Origin: Bryum argenteum
Taxonomy: Eukaryota > Streptophyta > Bryopsida > Bryales > Bryaceae
Length of the DNA: 64,000 bases
Direction: 5' to 3'
Assembly: GCA_037043015.1 (NCBI GenBank)
Contig: CM073322.1
Span: forward strand, 3,359,601 to 3,423,600
The translations under genes and the position numbers were made by a program. This document shows positions 35,156 to 46,629 of this stretch, piece by piece. Below the pieces are notes generated by a model. It was not told the DNA's origin. It did not search any database and saw only the letters and a list, made by a program, of their open reading frames with translations. Numbering within the stretch: the first letter of the stretch is position 1; every line of letters starts with the position of its first letter.

Positions 35156-36063
35156 TTAATAGGACATTGATCACTTTAGGAAGGGTGGATTCAGAGGGTG
35201 GCTTTGTATGTCAGTAGCATCTTCAACACCCAAAAGAATAAAAATATCTCGGACCTCACTGCACTTGGATAAAAGGAGCACTTTAGAGCATCCCCAATCG
35301 TTCCGCGCTATTGGATAATGGCGAGGGACGTACCTGAGCGTGCCACGAAATGGAGGGTGCTGGCTCCAATGGAGGCTCGCTACAGAGCCCCCCAAGCAGT
35401 CTTAGTTGGTTGGGGAGGATGTGGCTCGGGAGGGTGGGCCTCGGGATTTCCACACTTTATTCCATGTCGGCAGTGAAAAGCGGGCGATTGTGTTCAGATG
35501 TGCCTTCTTGACATTATTATTTCCCGTTGACTACGCAATAGAGTGTGGAAAATGTCTCCCTGCAACCAGAGAAAACTTGGCGTGATCGGGGTTGCAATAG
35601 AGTGCCACGGAAAAGTGGAGGGAGGGATGGCGCGACCATTGGGGTACTATTTCAGTGCGGGCCCGCCAATTACCGTTGGCGAGGGCAGTTCGCGTGTGAA
35701 CCCGCGAAACGGTTCACTCTAGCGGGAATACATTCCCCGCAAGGTTTAGCGCGTAGTTGTCAGGTTTTCATGGTTTAATTAGACTTTTTAGCTCATTTCG
35801 TGGATTCATGGAATACCCGTGGTCTCAAATGAGGTTTTGGCACAAGCGGCCCGTTCTTGCTCTAATTTATACCAAATTGGTATTTTTGATGAACGCCAAT
35901 ATATTAAATGGCGAGTTTTTATTGTAGTTTAGCGATTACGTATTCCTAAGTAGGGGTTGGGTTGCCCCATTTTTGCCCTTACCTTCTACAAAACCCCTAG
36001 TATGAAGTTGGGTGCCCTTGTCTTGCCTAATTGTTTAGGAAAAAACTAGGGATAGAAGTCCGT

Positions 36064-36126
36064 CCAACTGGACGGATGAAATCTGCCCAACTGGACGGAT
36101 GAAATCTGCCCAACTGGACGGATGAA
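36064..36126 (+). repeat. 23-bp tandem repeat
   Basis: CCAACTGGACGGATGAAATC plus three bases, repeated almost three times without spacers. Confidence 0.9.
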
Positions 36127-36189
36127 GCTTCTTGCTTCAACCTCCCTGGATCAGCCAGGGAGGGGAGAGTGAGGAGAGAAGCCGTTAGG

Positions 36190-37480
36190 CTAGTTTTTTG
36201 AGCGTGCGGTGTTGGGAGAGAGGAGTGTGCATGGTGTGGAAAAAGAAAAGTGTGTGTGATTGTGGGGGATTTTTAGGTGTGTGACTTGTTGCGGAGGTTG
36301 GATTGTGAGCGAGGGAAGGGCGACGCCAGCGTCGGAGCTGCGGCGGATCAGAACGGGAGAGCAGCGCCGGAGCGGCACTGTCACCACCGCCAGCAACGGC
36401 GATCGGTGCCTCAGGAGGCCAGATGCGGGACTGGGCAGGGAAGACGACGGTCGGTGCCCCAGCGAAGGAAGCCGGCGGAACCAACCGCAACACAGTCGGA
36501 GTAACGGAGCCGGCGAGTGAGTGCCGGACGACATCGAATCGCGGAGACGATTACGCGGAAGCCAGCACCTAGGCAGGCTGTTGAATTCCTTCCCCGATCA
36601 CGTGCTGTTGGCGGAGTCGGGAACGAGTGCGGTTCCGGCAAGCCGAGCTCAGTGAAGATCCGGCGATTGGAGCGACGTTGCAGGACAGCCAACCGGGCGA
36701 GCCAGAGTCGGTTGCCAGCTGTGGTATCATCACCACCAAGGCAACGGTAGGGAAAGCCAGCACCGAAGCGGGGTAGAGAGATCGCAGCAGCGCCGGAGCG
36801 GCGCTGTCATCACCGCCAGCAGATTAATCGACACCGGCGAGCTGCGACAGACCCGGAGGTTCGAGCAGATCGGAGGGCGGGGTTTACACGGCAGCAAGCA
36901 CGTGACTGCCGTGCCAAGGAACACTGAACCGGCGAAGCCAACTCGGCAGGCGGACGTCCAATTCCAACGACACTGGCAGGGCCGGGGGTTGACACGGACA
37001 GCGTTCCGCAGCGACAGCAGCGGCGGAGGAACCGAGGCGAGCGACCAGGAGCCGAGGAGCGCCGGCATCGGCAGTTGGAGTGACGACAGCACCGAAGGCA
37101 CCAGCTAGCGATCGTATCTTCGGCAGCAGCAGCGGAACGGTGGTCGGCGGCTCACCAGCTCCGGTTCGGCAGCCAGTGACGACATCAGCGAGCAGGGACG
37201 ACGGAGGCTACCACGAGTACGCGACTCGGCCGTGGATCGTGTCTGGCAGCCCGACGCCGGAAGGAGGATCCGCCCCCACCGACAGCATCAGAAGCGTCGT
37301 TGAGCCAGGGGAGGAATGTCAGCGACGGCGGTGGGAAAGCCAGCAGTTGCTTCGACGGAGCACACGGCTAGCAGAGCGACAGCCACGGCGTAATCATCAA
37401 AAAGGGAGCCACCTTCTTTGTGTTTGGCATAAATTGGTTGTGATTGGTGTTACTAGGATCTTGATGTCACAGTAGGTAGG
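36190..37480. other. GC-rich block of unknown origin inside the Harbinger-like element
   Basis: Base composition changes sharply from the AT-rich surroundings. All frames hold only short open stretches rich in R, P, S and G. A segment around GCCGGAGCGGC and GTCACCACCGCCAGC occurs near 36366 and again near 36793, so part of the block is an internal duplication. It could be captured host DNA (for example a 5' untranslated or CpG-rich region) or element-specific sequence. No protein family is recognised. Confidence 0.45.
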
Positions 37481-38129
37481 AGTTGAATATTGGATCTAGG
37501 AGAAAGGCAAGATTAAATTGCCACCCAAAAAGAATAGCTATGAATGATTTGTTTGAATTTGGAATGGTATGATTGCGGGTTGTGTGGGTTGTGCATGTTT
37601 CGCTTGTTGACTGCTGAATTGTATTCTTGGGGGCACGGGGTGTGAATTGAGCGCGGAAGCGCTGTCCAATTCGCCCCGGACCTTAGGGTGAATTATTTGC
37701 ATGACTTTGATTAGTATTCTAGGGTTTCTGTCGGGACGCGGAAGCGCTCCCCAAATTGGTCTTGGGTGTTGTAGTTAGGTTGAATGGTGTTATGGTAAGA
37801 GAGGTTAGGGTGTTCATTGCTTGGAAGGCCAATTTGTCTTGCATTCCACCCCTACGGCCCAACCTTGTGGCTTAAAAACCGGTTCACCGGGATTTGGGCT
37901 CACATCGCGCGGCTAATGGGGATGCTCTTAGAATGCATGACTCAATTTTGCAGCAGAGGGACTTGGAAGTCTGCACAGGAAGTCCATGATTGGCATTTGG
38001 TAAAACGTTACATAGTGCTTAAATAAGTGCCACATTATCGATTACACGATTTGATTTGAGTCAAAAGTGATGATACAATCATCTCTAAGTAGTAAGATTC
38101 TATGTTTTTGTCTTGAGTGATGGTACGCA

Positions 38130-40791
38130 AAAAAAAACTCAATTTTAAAACAAGGTGTGTTGTTGTGTCCACAAATCAAAAGAAAGGGGTGAGTCCTCTC
38201 TCTCTTGGAAATGGCCAAGGGGTAAGTTAGAATGTCATCAAAAGCTCGAGCATGACAAGTTCAAAAGCTTGCAAAGATGAAGTCAAGGTCCATTGAAGTT
38301 GATTAAAGAGATCTCGCCATCTTGTACCTTCCACCCATCCCATGGAGACCTTTCTTGAATGTGCACACCTTTCTTGCTGAAGTTTGAAAATCAAACGTTC
38401 ATTCAAGTCATTGTCACAGCATGAGACCGATGGGTGATGGGTCCCCTTGCCCGAACAACAGCGTATTCCAATCCACTACAACAAGAAGCATAATGATGAA
38501 GCATGGCTTACATTGTCTGACTCCTTGTTTGGATATACACAAGAGATGGTTTTCACGTCTTATTATCAGTTCTCTTCCCAACTTGGTACGTAGTAGGCAT
38601 GCAAGATGTTATGTGTTTAGAAGGAGTTTTGGACCTCTACAGAGTTTCATGTGGCTCACCAACTTCAAAAAAAAAGTTGAATGGTTTCCATGTCGAAAGC
38701 TAAGTATTTATTTCATTTGATATAACAAGTAACGTATTCATGAGTGGACTGTAAGGTGATATCATTTTCGGGCCAGGAATAAAAATCCGAGGGATGCTAT
38801 CAATTTTCATGGGTGGTATGGTGACACGACGGATGTACGATCCGTTTGTCACGAGATCTTGTAGGGCTAGCGGAACCTTATCGGAATAGCATGCACTGGT
38901 GTTCATGTACTAGGTTGCGCTCGTGTCCCCTGGACATGTCCAATGTATCGCCATCCGCCCGACATCCCTCCGATTCGTAGAAAATGACCGCCCCAACCAC
39001 CGTGGCAGCCGTCGCATCCTATGACGTAACGGCATATTACGGTCCCGACCACCACTGGCCACCATCAATTTCTATCGTGTTATCAGATATCATGACATCG
39101 ACTGTGACCACCACTTCTTGCGGTAAAACCGCACGACCACCGTGGCCACCATCGGTTTCTGTCATGTTATTGTATGACCGTATAACGGCCTCGAGCGCTG
39201 TGATCACCGTACCATCATAGGTGGTAATATGCCACGGTATCGGTGTGGTGTATCCATCCGGGTGCATCGAACAATCCCCATTTGAAATGATCATGAATCT
39301 GAAAGAAGTTTTCATCGGTGTTGGGCGAGGATGTCATGTCCCTAGCAATGTACTAGGTTCAAGATATCCTAGCTTCCTCTACTTACAAATTTTTGATATC
39401 TTGTTCAATATCATCCAACACTTGTTTCGACCTCCAACCAATCTAATACTAAGATCTCAACCTCAGAACAATCAAAACAGGAGATTTGGATTTCATTGTA
39501 CATACTTAGGATTTTTTATTTTCTTTAGTGTCAATTTTTTTTTTCTTAAGTAAACAATGAGATCAGAATGGTTCAAGGATATGAATTTAGAGAATCAGTT
39601 GTGGTGATGGCATTGTAGGTTGCCATTGCATGTTAATTTTTTAATGGTGACCAAACAAGTCAAGCATGGACACCAAGGAAGGCCTGCCTTGAGATCAGGA
39701 TTAAATAGGACATTGATCACTTTAGGAAGGGTGGATTCAGAGGGTGGCTTTGTATGTCAGTAGCATCTTCAACAGCCAATAACATAAATATATATCTGGG
39801 ACCTCTGCACCGGGATACAAGGAGCACTTTAGCACTTGGAAGTCTGCACAGGAAGTCCATGATTGGCATTTGGTGAGACCTTACAGAGTGCTAAGATAAG
39901 TGCCACATTATAGATTGCTCAATTTGATTTGATTCAATATCTATCGCTCCAATCATCTCTTAGTAGTAAGATTGTATGTTTTTGTCTTATGTGATGGTAT
40001 GCGTTGGCTACATGGCATTCGGACCAATGTAGGTTGGGTTGACTAGGAGCATAAGAGATTTTTATTTTTTTATTTTTTAAAAATAATTCTAGCATGATTG
40101 TACATTTTGTATACACTCAATGGTACCATGGAGTCTGGAAAGTTGTTGTGTCTGAAACAATGGCACTGACATTGGACCAAGTCTCATGTAGTTCAAGCTT
40201 TGGCCCTTTGGCTTTCTATCTTTCTCTGGTGACTTGATTGTGACTTGATTTTAGTGAGATTGCATGAAGAGTTGCTAATGCGCGCGTCAATAGATGGCAC
40301 AACCTCTTCGTACATAATCATTATGCTAACTAAGTGCTGAGACTAAAGATTTGGATTCTCAAGAGATACATCTATCTTTGGGGTGGTTAATAAACTCAAA
40401 GATATATTTATGAGGCATGCCACTAGCAACGCAAGACCTCTTCTTGGTTAGGAACATTTAAAGCACCGAACATGATGCTTTCAAATTATAAAATTGAAAT
40501 GAGCCACTTGGGGGCGTGAGTTTGGTTATTTTGTACTTATGCAAACCTAGATCTAAACATGAAAGTAAAACAATAAATCATGTCCCTTTACTTGAGTAAA
40601 GATAAGTTAACATCAAAGTAGAGGCTTGTCCTATGAAAATTCTTTCTCACACTATCACTTGTACTCAGTCACGTGATTATCAATACCTTCTACAAAAATA
40701 CCTTCTTCATTACCTTCGATTATCAATTTGTTCTTCTTCAAAAGGAATTGAGGAATCCTAAACCTCTATAGAGTTGCATGTTGTTCACGAG

Positions 40792-40855
<64 letters not shown>

Positions 40856-41200
40856 TAAATGGGTTTCATGTAGTCTGTTGATTATTTTTTCATTTGATAT
40901 AAGTATAAATGAGTGGTCTGCAAATTGATTTCATTTTCCAGCGTGAAAGAAAAATCTCAGGGAGCCATTGGCAGATCAAGATGCCATCAATTTTCATAAG
41001 TTCTAGGTTGACTCAATGTACGGTCTGTTATGTGCTGGATCTTCTATGCATATCAAGGACTTTATCATAAAAGTAGGCACGGGTTGGCGGTTGTTCACGT
41101 ACTAGAATGCACTAGTGTCTCCAAACATGTCCGATCAATATATCGTCATCCCTATGTCATCCCTCCGATATCTAGAAAACGACCTCTTCGACACAACTTG
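38130..41200. repeat. Repeat block R, copy 5 (near complete)
   Basis: It begins like 3216 (CTCAATTTTAAAACAAGG, CTCGAGCATGACAAG), has its minisatellite at 38985-39280 and runs through the GGAAGTCCATGATTGGC and GCGCGCGTCAATAGATGG landmarks. It continues straight into block B at about 41200. This gives R then B as an original order. A long A run lies at 40796-40853. Confidence 0.75.
40796..40853 (+). repeat. Poly(A) tract, ~58 bp
   Basis: A pure A run in repeat R copy 5. At the matching point R copy 1 (near 6040) has only a short mixed A/G run. Confidence 0.95.
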
Positions 41201-41470
41201 TACTCTGTATTTGACCGTACCAAAATTTGATTTAGTTCAAAATATGGATGCCACATAGCAATGAGCATAGAACATCGCAATTTCTTGAAAATATGAAATG
41301 AATTGATTCATTGCATCCAATATAATTCTAAGAATATTTCATAGGAGTAACTTAATATAGCGTTGAATCTTCCTTACCTTTGAGGTAAACTTTCACTTCA
41401 TGCTTTTGTGACTCCCTATTCTTTTTGAGCAAAATTGTAAACATGTCATAAATATCGTTTTAACCCTTAA

Positions 41471-41680
41471 CCCTCAAACGCTATGTGGTTTGAAACAGGC
41501 GGCCCAAAATCGGATCCTAGCACGTTTTGGACTCATACAAATATTGATTATTATTGTAAAACTTCACTTTTTAAATGCATCATAAGAGGGTGACCAGTTT
41601 GACATAAAAATATAAGTTAGAAGTTGAGTAAATTGAGAGCTACATAAAAAGCCCCTCATGCTTGCTTGGACATTTAAGGG
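41471..41680. mobile_element. TTAA-flanked MITE, 210 bp (shared by both B copies)
   Basis: TTAA stands at 41467-41470 and 41681-41684. The inverted ends are CCCTCAAACGCTATG and, from the right, CCCTTAAATGTCCAAG. The same element lies at 54177-54386 in the sister B copy, so it entered before block B was duplicated. Confidence 0.75.
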
Positions 41681-41684
41681 TTAA

Positions 41685-42625
41685 CCCTTTCATGACCAAT
41701 CAACCAAATATGGTCGATGAAGTGTGCTTATTCCATGATTGAGTAGAATCTGTGTAGAAACAGCAAAATGTTAGAGAACAACGCCGGAAGAGGAGTGTGT
41801 GCTGGATCTACTACACAAAACAACGATGCACTTGGACTCGTACTCCGCCTAGTAGAGCTGTCTATACATGGTGATGAGTATGAGATACGGTAGCTGGTCT
41901 AAAAAGAAGTGAGAAAGATTCAAGAAATACAACTGTCGAGGACACATGACACCAATTCTAAGGGTCCCTTGGGAACATGGGAACATGGGGGTACTACCCA
42001 ACTGGCTCCGTCGACAAAAGAAGAGTTGATTTCTTTTGGCAACCCAACACCGTCTATCAAAGCGTATACGTTTGTACAACCTGAAATCCTCCCCAAAAGG
42101 AATCAACCACATGTTGTTTGCACACTAATTCTACGTGAAGGCTCGGCGTCTGATGAATGTGACCATGTCTGATTTTTCAATCTGACCATATTTGCTACGA
42201 TATCCCATGTATTTCTCGTACGCTGCCGTATACAAGGAACTGGGTTCTTGGTCTCTTTTCACAATTTCAGTTTCATAAATGCTCGAAATGCAACGCTCAT
42301 GGTGTTGTTGGATAGATCTTCAAACTCTCTATAATATTGACCACATGTGTTTTGCCCAAATCTGGATATTCTCGTCTCTAATTCTAGTAAAAAGCTTCAA
42401 GGTCATGTATACGCTATGTACTACACTTGACTTGGAACATCATGATACTCTAGTTCATACGGTAGATCTGACCCATGTTTGGCCACTAGCATGCATATAA
42501 AGTTTACTACACATTTATACGGTCAGATCTTAATTTTGACCCTTCATTTGTTCGATGCACTCCAAAATACATCCAGACACCTCAAAAAAACCTCGACTTC
42601 CAAAACAGGAGTGGTCATGAAAGGG
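41685..42625. mobile_element. TTAA-flanked element, 941 bp
   Basis: It directly follows the previous element and uses that element's right TTAA (41681-41684) as its target; a second TTAA follows at 42626-42629. The perfect inverted ends are CCCTTTCATGACCA. The sister B copy has a single TTAA here (54387-54390), so the insertion postdates the duplication of B. It encodes no recognised transposase. Confidence 0.88.
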
Positions 42626-42944
42626 TTAAAGGTGATCGAGTGATCTTTTAACATTCAAAACGCATGCTCTCCATTCTCATTCACAAAGGATTGTGAAGCT
42701 AGAATTAATATATATAGTTCATGCAAAAGAACATGGAGGTTTTCGTGATAGAAAGTAATCCTTTTCAAAATCCAATAGTGTGTCTAAGATACAAGATATA
42801 ATCATATTTGTGGTTAGAAACTGCTTCTCAAAGAATCTAACCAAAAAAATGCCTCTGAAAAGTGCGAGGAGGATTATAACCATTGCAACTAGTAGTTATT
42901 TTGTCTAACATTACACACCTAGGTCACTTTTCATGCACTTTAAA

Positions 42945-43000
42945 AGAAAAAAAAAATAAAAAAAATAAAAAAAAAATAAAAAAAAATAAAAAAATAAAAT
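42945..43000 (+). repeat. A-rich simple repeat
   Basis: Runs of A separated by single T (AAAAATAAA-type units). Absent from the sister B copy near 54710. Confidence 0.9.
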
Positions 43001-43251
43001 AGTAGATTCCTATGTTAGTTAGAGATGGATATAACGTAAGATGATATTTGAGATTTGCACTCAATGATTATCTCTGTTTCCTATAAAGAGACATATTGTT
43101 GATTCATTTTTTCAAAAAGTGTGTATCATGTTGTTGTCGAGCTCTCTAGTGCCATACAAACCAAATTCTACACAATAAATCAAAGTGTCTTACACAAAGA
43201 CGATGAGATTGATATCTCATATCAAGTGTAGAACCAAAAACAAAGTAAGGT

Positions 43252-43303
43252 AGGTTATTGCATATAATCAAGGTTATTGCATATAATCAAGGTTATTGCA
43301 TAT
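43252..43303 (+). repeat. 19-bp tandem repeat, three units
   Basis: GGTTATTGCATATAATCAA is present three times here (the last unit diverging at its end) but only twice in the sister block at 54969-55005, showing recent unit gain or loss. Confidence 0.85.
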
Positions 43304-45351
43304 GAGAAGTGGGTGTAGTTTTTATTAATTCATTTCCAATGACAAATGAATTTCACGGCAAGGAATTTTATTGTAAATCTGTTATTTTTCCTGATTATTG
43401 GATTAACTCTTATAATTATTTTACCCTTAAACACGTCGGATGTAGAAAATCGACATTTTAATTGAAACGCGACAACTTGGAAGAGCCATGATGTTTTCTT
43501 TTGGAGTTCACATTCAAATGAAAACACTTGATTTCCGCTCCAAATCCACTCTAGTTTGTGTTGTAAAAATTGCAAAACCATTCAAGAAAGTATGAATTAA
43601 TGGCATTCACTGAAGTGAAGCCGTGAGGTACCTCTTGTTTTTGGCTTTTGAATCATGGGGCATGTTTCACCATTGCAAGCCAATCATGTAGAATCTAATT
43701 TAGTTTTTTGATGAAAAGAAAATTAATAATCATGATTTTAAGATAAAATCTAACAACTTTGTAGTTGGTTGATTTTTCACTCAAATTATTTTGGTATTAG
43801 ACTTGCAATGATGTTTAAAAAAAAAGAATGAAAAGTTTGATAGTTTTCTAGACATCGACAAAAACCTTAAATTGTAGATTCCACCAACTTCCAATTATAT
43901 TGTTGAGTTAGTAGGTACAAACCATCGGATCAAGTAATGCCAAAACGTTCTCGATTTGTAGCAAAAAGTGAGTAATATTAAACCATGTCTACAATTTTCC
44001 ACATAGCAAATTCTTCAAGTTGAGGTCTTTTTTCATCCAAGGCATAAGCTGAGTCATTGTGGACACAAATACTTATTCCGATATACTATGGAAGATATTT
44101 TTGGGAGTGTAAGTGACGAAAGCTTGATAGCAATGGGTATCTCTTTTTGCACCATGGCGTAATAGGGTGAGTAAAGTGTAATTGTAGATTTAGGTCACAT
44201 GGAGAGGGGAGGAGTCTTGCACAGGGCGGGCGCTTGCAAACTCCAAGCTTGCATCAATGGTCTCTTTCAAGTATAAGGAAGTAAAGCAACATGCTCATAG
44301 TCTCGACTATGCCCATCATTCATGAAAGTAATGTCGTACAAGACCTACACCTTCGTGGATGTATGTACATATGCATGCATCATGACTTGCCCCTTGCACA
44401 AAAGTGGTTAGGCCCTTCCAATATTGTCCTTGTGTTGAAGAACATAAGTTACATTATCCAAAATGATTAGTTTTGTACACATAGAAGCAAAATATTTATT
44501 GGAAAACTAGGCACCGGTCATTTATGTACCAGAATGCACTGATGAGGCTCGGATATGTCCTATAAATGTATCATCATACCTCCTAAATCCCTCCAATCTT
44601 TGCAAAACAACCTCTAGAAATCAAAATTTATCACCGCCTCGACCACTACGATGGCCATCAACTATGATGTAATCACGTGTCTAGTCCTGACCACGGTGGC
44701 CGATCACACTGTCGTATCCTATGATGTCACTCCATATTTCCGCCTGAACCACCATGGCCACCATCGTTGTGTATCACGTCATCGGATCTCATGACCTTGA
44801 CCATCATCGCCACTCTAAGTCTGCCCGAGCACCCGAGGCCACCATGATTTTCTCTCATGTTATTGCATGACCGTATCACGGCCTTGACCATCGTGATCAC
44901 GGTTCCATCATATGTGGCAATATGCCACGGTGGTCGGGGTGGTGTACCCACCCGGCTGCCTTGAACAATCCCGGTAGTGATAATCCCCGTAAGTTTTCAC
45001 CCCTGTTGAGCAATGTACTAGGTTCAAGACATCCTCAACTTACATATATCTGATGTCTACATTTTATATCTTTTTCAATGTCTTCCCACACTTGTTTCCA
45101 CCTCCAACCAATCCAATACTAAGATCCTCAGGACAATCAAAAGAGGAGTTTTCGATTTCTTTGCACATACTTCAGATCTTCAGTTTTTTAATTAATGAAT
45201 CAATGAGATTGGAGCGGTTTATGAACATGTTTTTAGCGAATCAGTTGTGGTGATGGCACTGGAGGTTGCCTTGCATGTTATGTTTTCATGGTGACCAAAC
45301 AAGTCAAGCATGGACACCAAGGAAGGCCTGTCTTGAGATCAGGATTCAACA

Positions 45352-45813
45352 AGGTAGGAGTGGTGAAAACCGTCCAAATTTCAGCTTTGCATACTTGGAA
45401 TAGTGGTGTAAAATTTTGATTATTTTTTGATGGTCTGCAAAGCTAGTGCAAATCCATCTCCAAAAAAAAAACATTTTTTGAGTAATCCTATAATTTCCTA
45501 TGAATTATTGAATCTGGAGTTGTAGGAGTCCCACTACCCGAACATAGAGTGTTGGCTTTTTTGCAAGGTTGTATTCCAGAAACAGTGGATTGAATGTCCC
45601 AAAAAAAATTAAAAAAGGTTCACGAACTGACATAGGAGTTGTCTAAAACCGTTCAGTATGCATGGTGGGAGCTAAAAACAGTGGATGGTTCCCAAAACCG
45701 GTCAGTTTGAGCTTAAAAACAGTGGATGGTTCCCAAAGTGGACGTTCTACAGACCCTACCCCTGAACCTATTGTGCGGTTTCTGGGGCTGGACGGTTTTC
45801 ACAGCTCCTACCT
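45352..45813. mobile_element. TA-flanked MITE, 462 bp
   Basis: The inverted ends begin AGGTAGGAG, and GTGAAAACCGTCC follows in both arms. TA is at 45814-45815 on the right and CA (probably a mutated TA) at 45350-45351 on the left. Sister R copies read GATTCAATAGGACATTG at this point (60890, for example). The AGGTAG start is shared with the 21967-22247 MITE, suggesting the same Tc1/mariner-type group. The interior has an imperfect repeat around AACAGTGGATGGTTCCC. Confidence 0.78.
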
Positions 45814-46629
45814 TAGGACATTGATCACTTTAGGAAGGGTGGATTCAGAGGGTGACTGCATGACTCAATTTCGCAGCCAAAGCACTTGGAATTCTGCACA
45901 GGAAGTCCATGATTGGCATTCGGTAAAATGTTACATAGCGTTAGGTAAGTTCTACATTATGGATTGAGCAATTTGATATGATTCAAAATTGATGATACAT
46001 GTGCTCGAATCATTTCTTGTAGTAAGATTATATGTCTTTGATCGGTTTAGGCTATGGGGACTTTATTGGAAAAGAAAGCACCGGTTGTTCATGTACAAGA
46101 ATGCACTTGTGTCCACGGACATGTCGGATCAATGTATCGCCATCCCTCCAATCTCTAGAATACACCTCAAAACGTCGCATCTCATCACGGCCGTGACCAC
46201 TGAGGCCGCGACCGTATTCTACAATGGTACCATATATTACCGCCTCTAGCCACCAGTCACCTCTTACTCCCCGACCACCTGTGGCCACCATCGTTTTCTG
46301 TCACATCTCATGCGTGCGACAGTAACCACCACCTTTTGCCGAGCCATGACCGCGACTATAACCACCACCTTTTGCCGAGCCATGGCGGCGACTATAACCA
46401 CCACCTTTTGCCAAGCCAAGGGCACCGTGGCCGCCACCGTTTTGGTCGGGTTATTGCATACAGTATCACGGCCTCAACCATCGTGATCACCGTACCATCA
46501 TATGTGGCAATATACCACGGTGGTCGGGGTGGTGTACCCATCCGACTCCATCGAACAATCCAAGTAGTTATAATCAACAGTTTGAAAAAACTCTTCACCG
46601 GTGTTGGGCAAGGATGTCATGTCAATGTA

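Larger units (their letters stand above)
35286..37927. mobile_element. PIF/Harbinger-like element with GC-rich interior, 2.64 kb
   Basis: The inverted ends are GAGCATCCCCAATCG and, from the right, GAGCATCCCCATTAG, flanked by the 3-bp duplication TTA (35283-35285 and 37928-37930). Sister R copies read GCACTTTAGAATGCATG without interruption. TTA duplication with GAGCATC-type ends is typical of plant PIF/Harbinger elements. No Harbinger transposase was recognised. The interior contains a 23-bp tandem repeat (36064-36126) and a markedly GC-rich block at 36190-37480. Near the right end an imperfect repeat contains GCGGAAGCGCT twice (37657 and 37739). Confidence 0.78.
33486..38120. repeat. Repeat block R, copy 4, interrupted by three insertions
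   Basis: The R landmarks continue in order (minisatellite 33486-33790, ATCTTGTTCAGTATC, GGAAGGCCTGTCTTGAG, GGAAGGGTGGATTCAG, GGAAGTCCATGATTGGC). They are broken by TTAA-flanked elements at 33882-34122 and 34418-35155 and by a PIF/Harbinger-like element at 35286-37927. Confidence 0.7.
41200..44490. repeat. Repeat block B, longest copy
   Basis: This matches 53930-56457 and, in part, 48780-48958 with 50133-50840. It contains TTAA-flanked elements at 41471-41680 (shared with the sister) and 41685-42625 (not shared). It also contains A/T-rich runs at 42945-43000 and a 19-bp tandem at 43252-43303. Part of it (43433-43720) is related to the right half of the 12727-13707 element. No conserved reading frame was found. 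Confidence 0.75.

Noticed and set aside
36064-36126. CRISPR-like repeat
   Set aside because: Units are directly adjacent with no spacers, only about three units exist, and the context is a plant transposon.
36185-36750. Several overlapping 60-115 residue frames on both strands
   Set aside because: They arise from GC-rich sequence with few stop codons. Composition is R/P/S-rich in every frame and no frame dominates.
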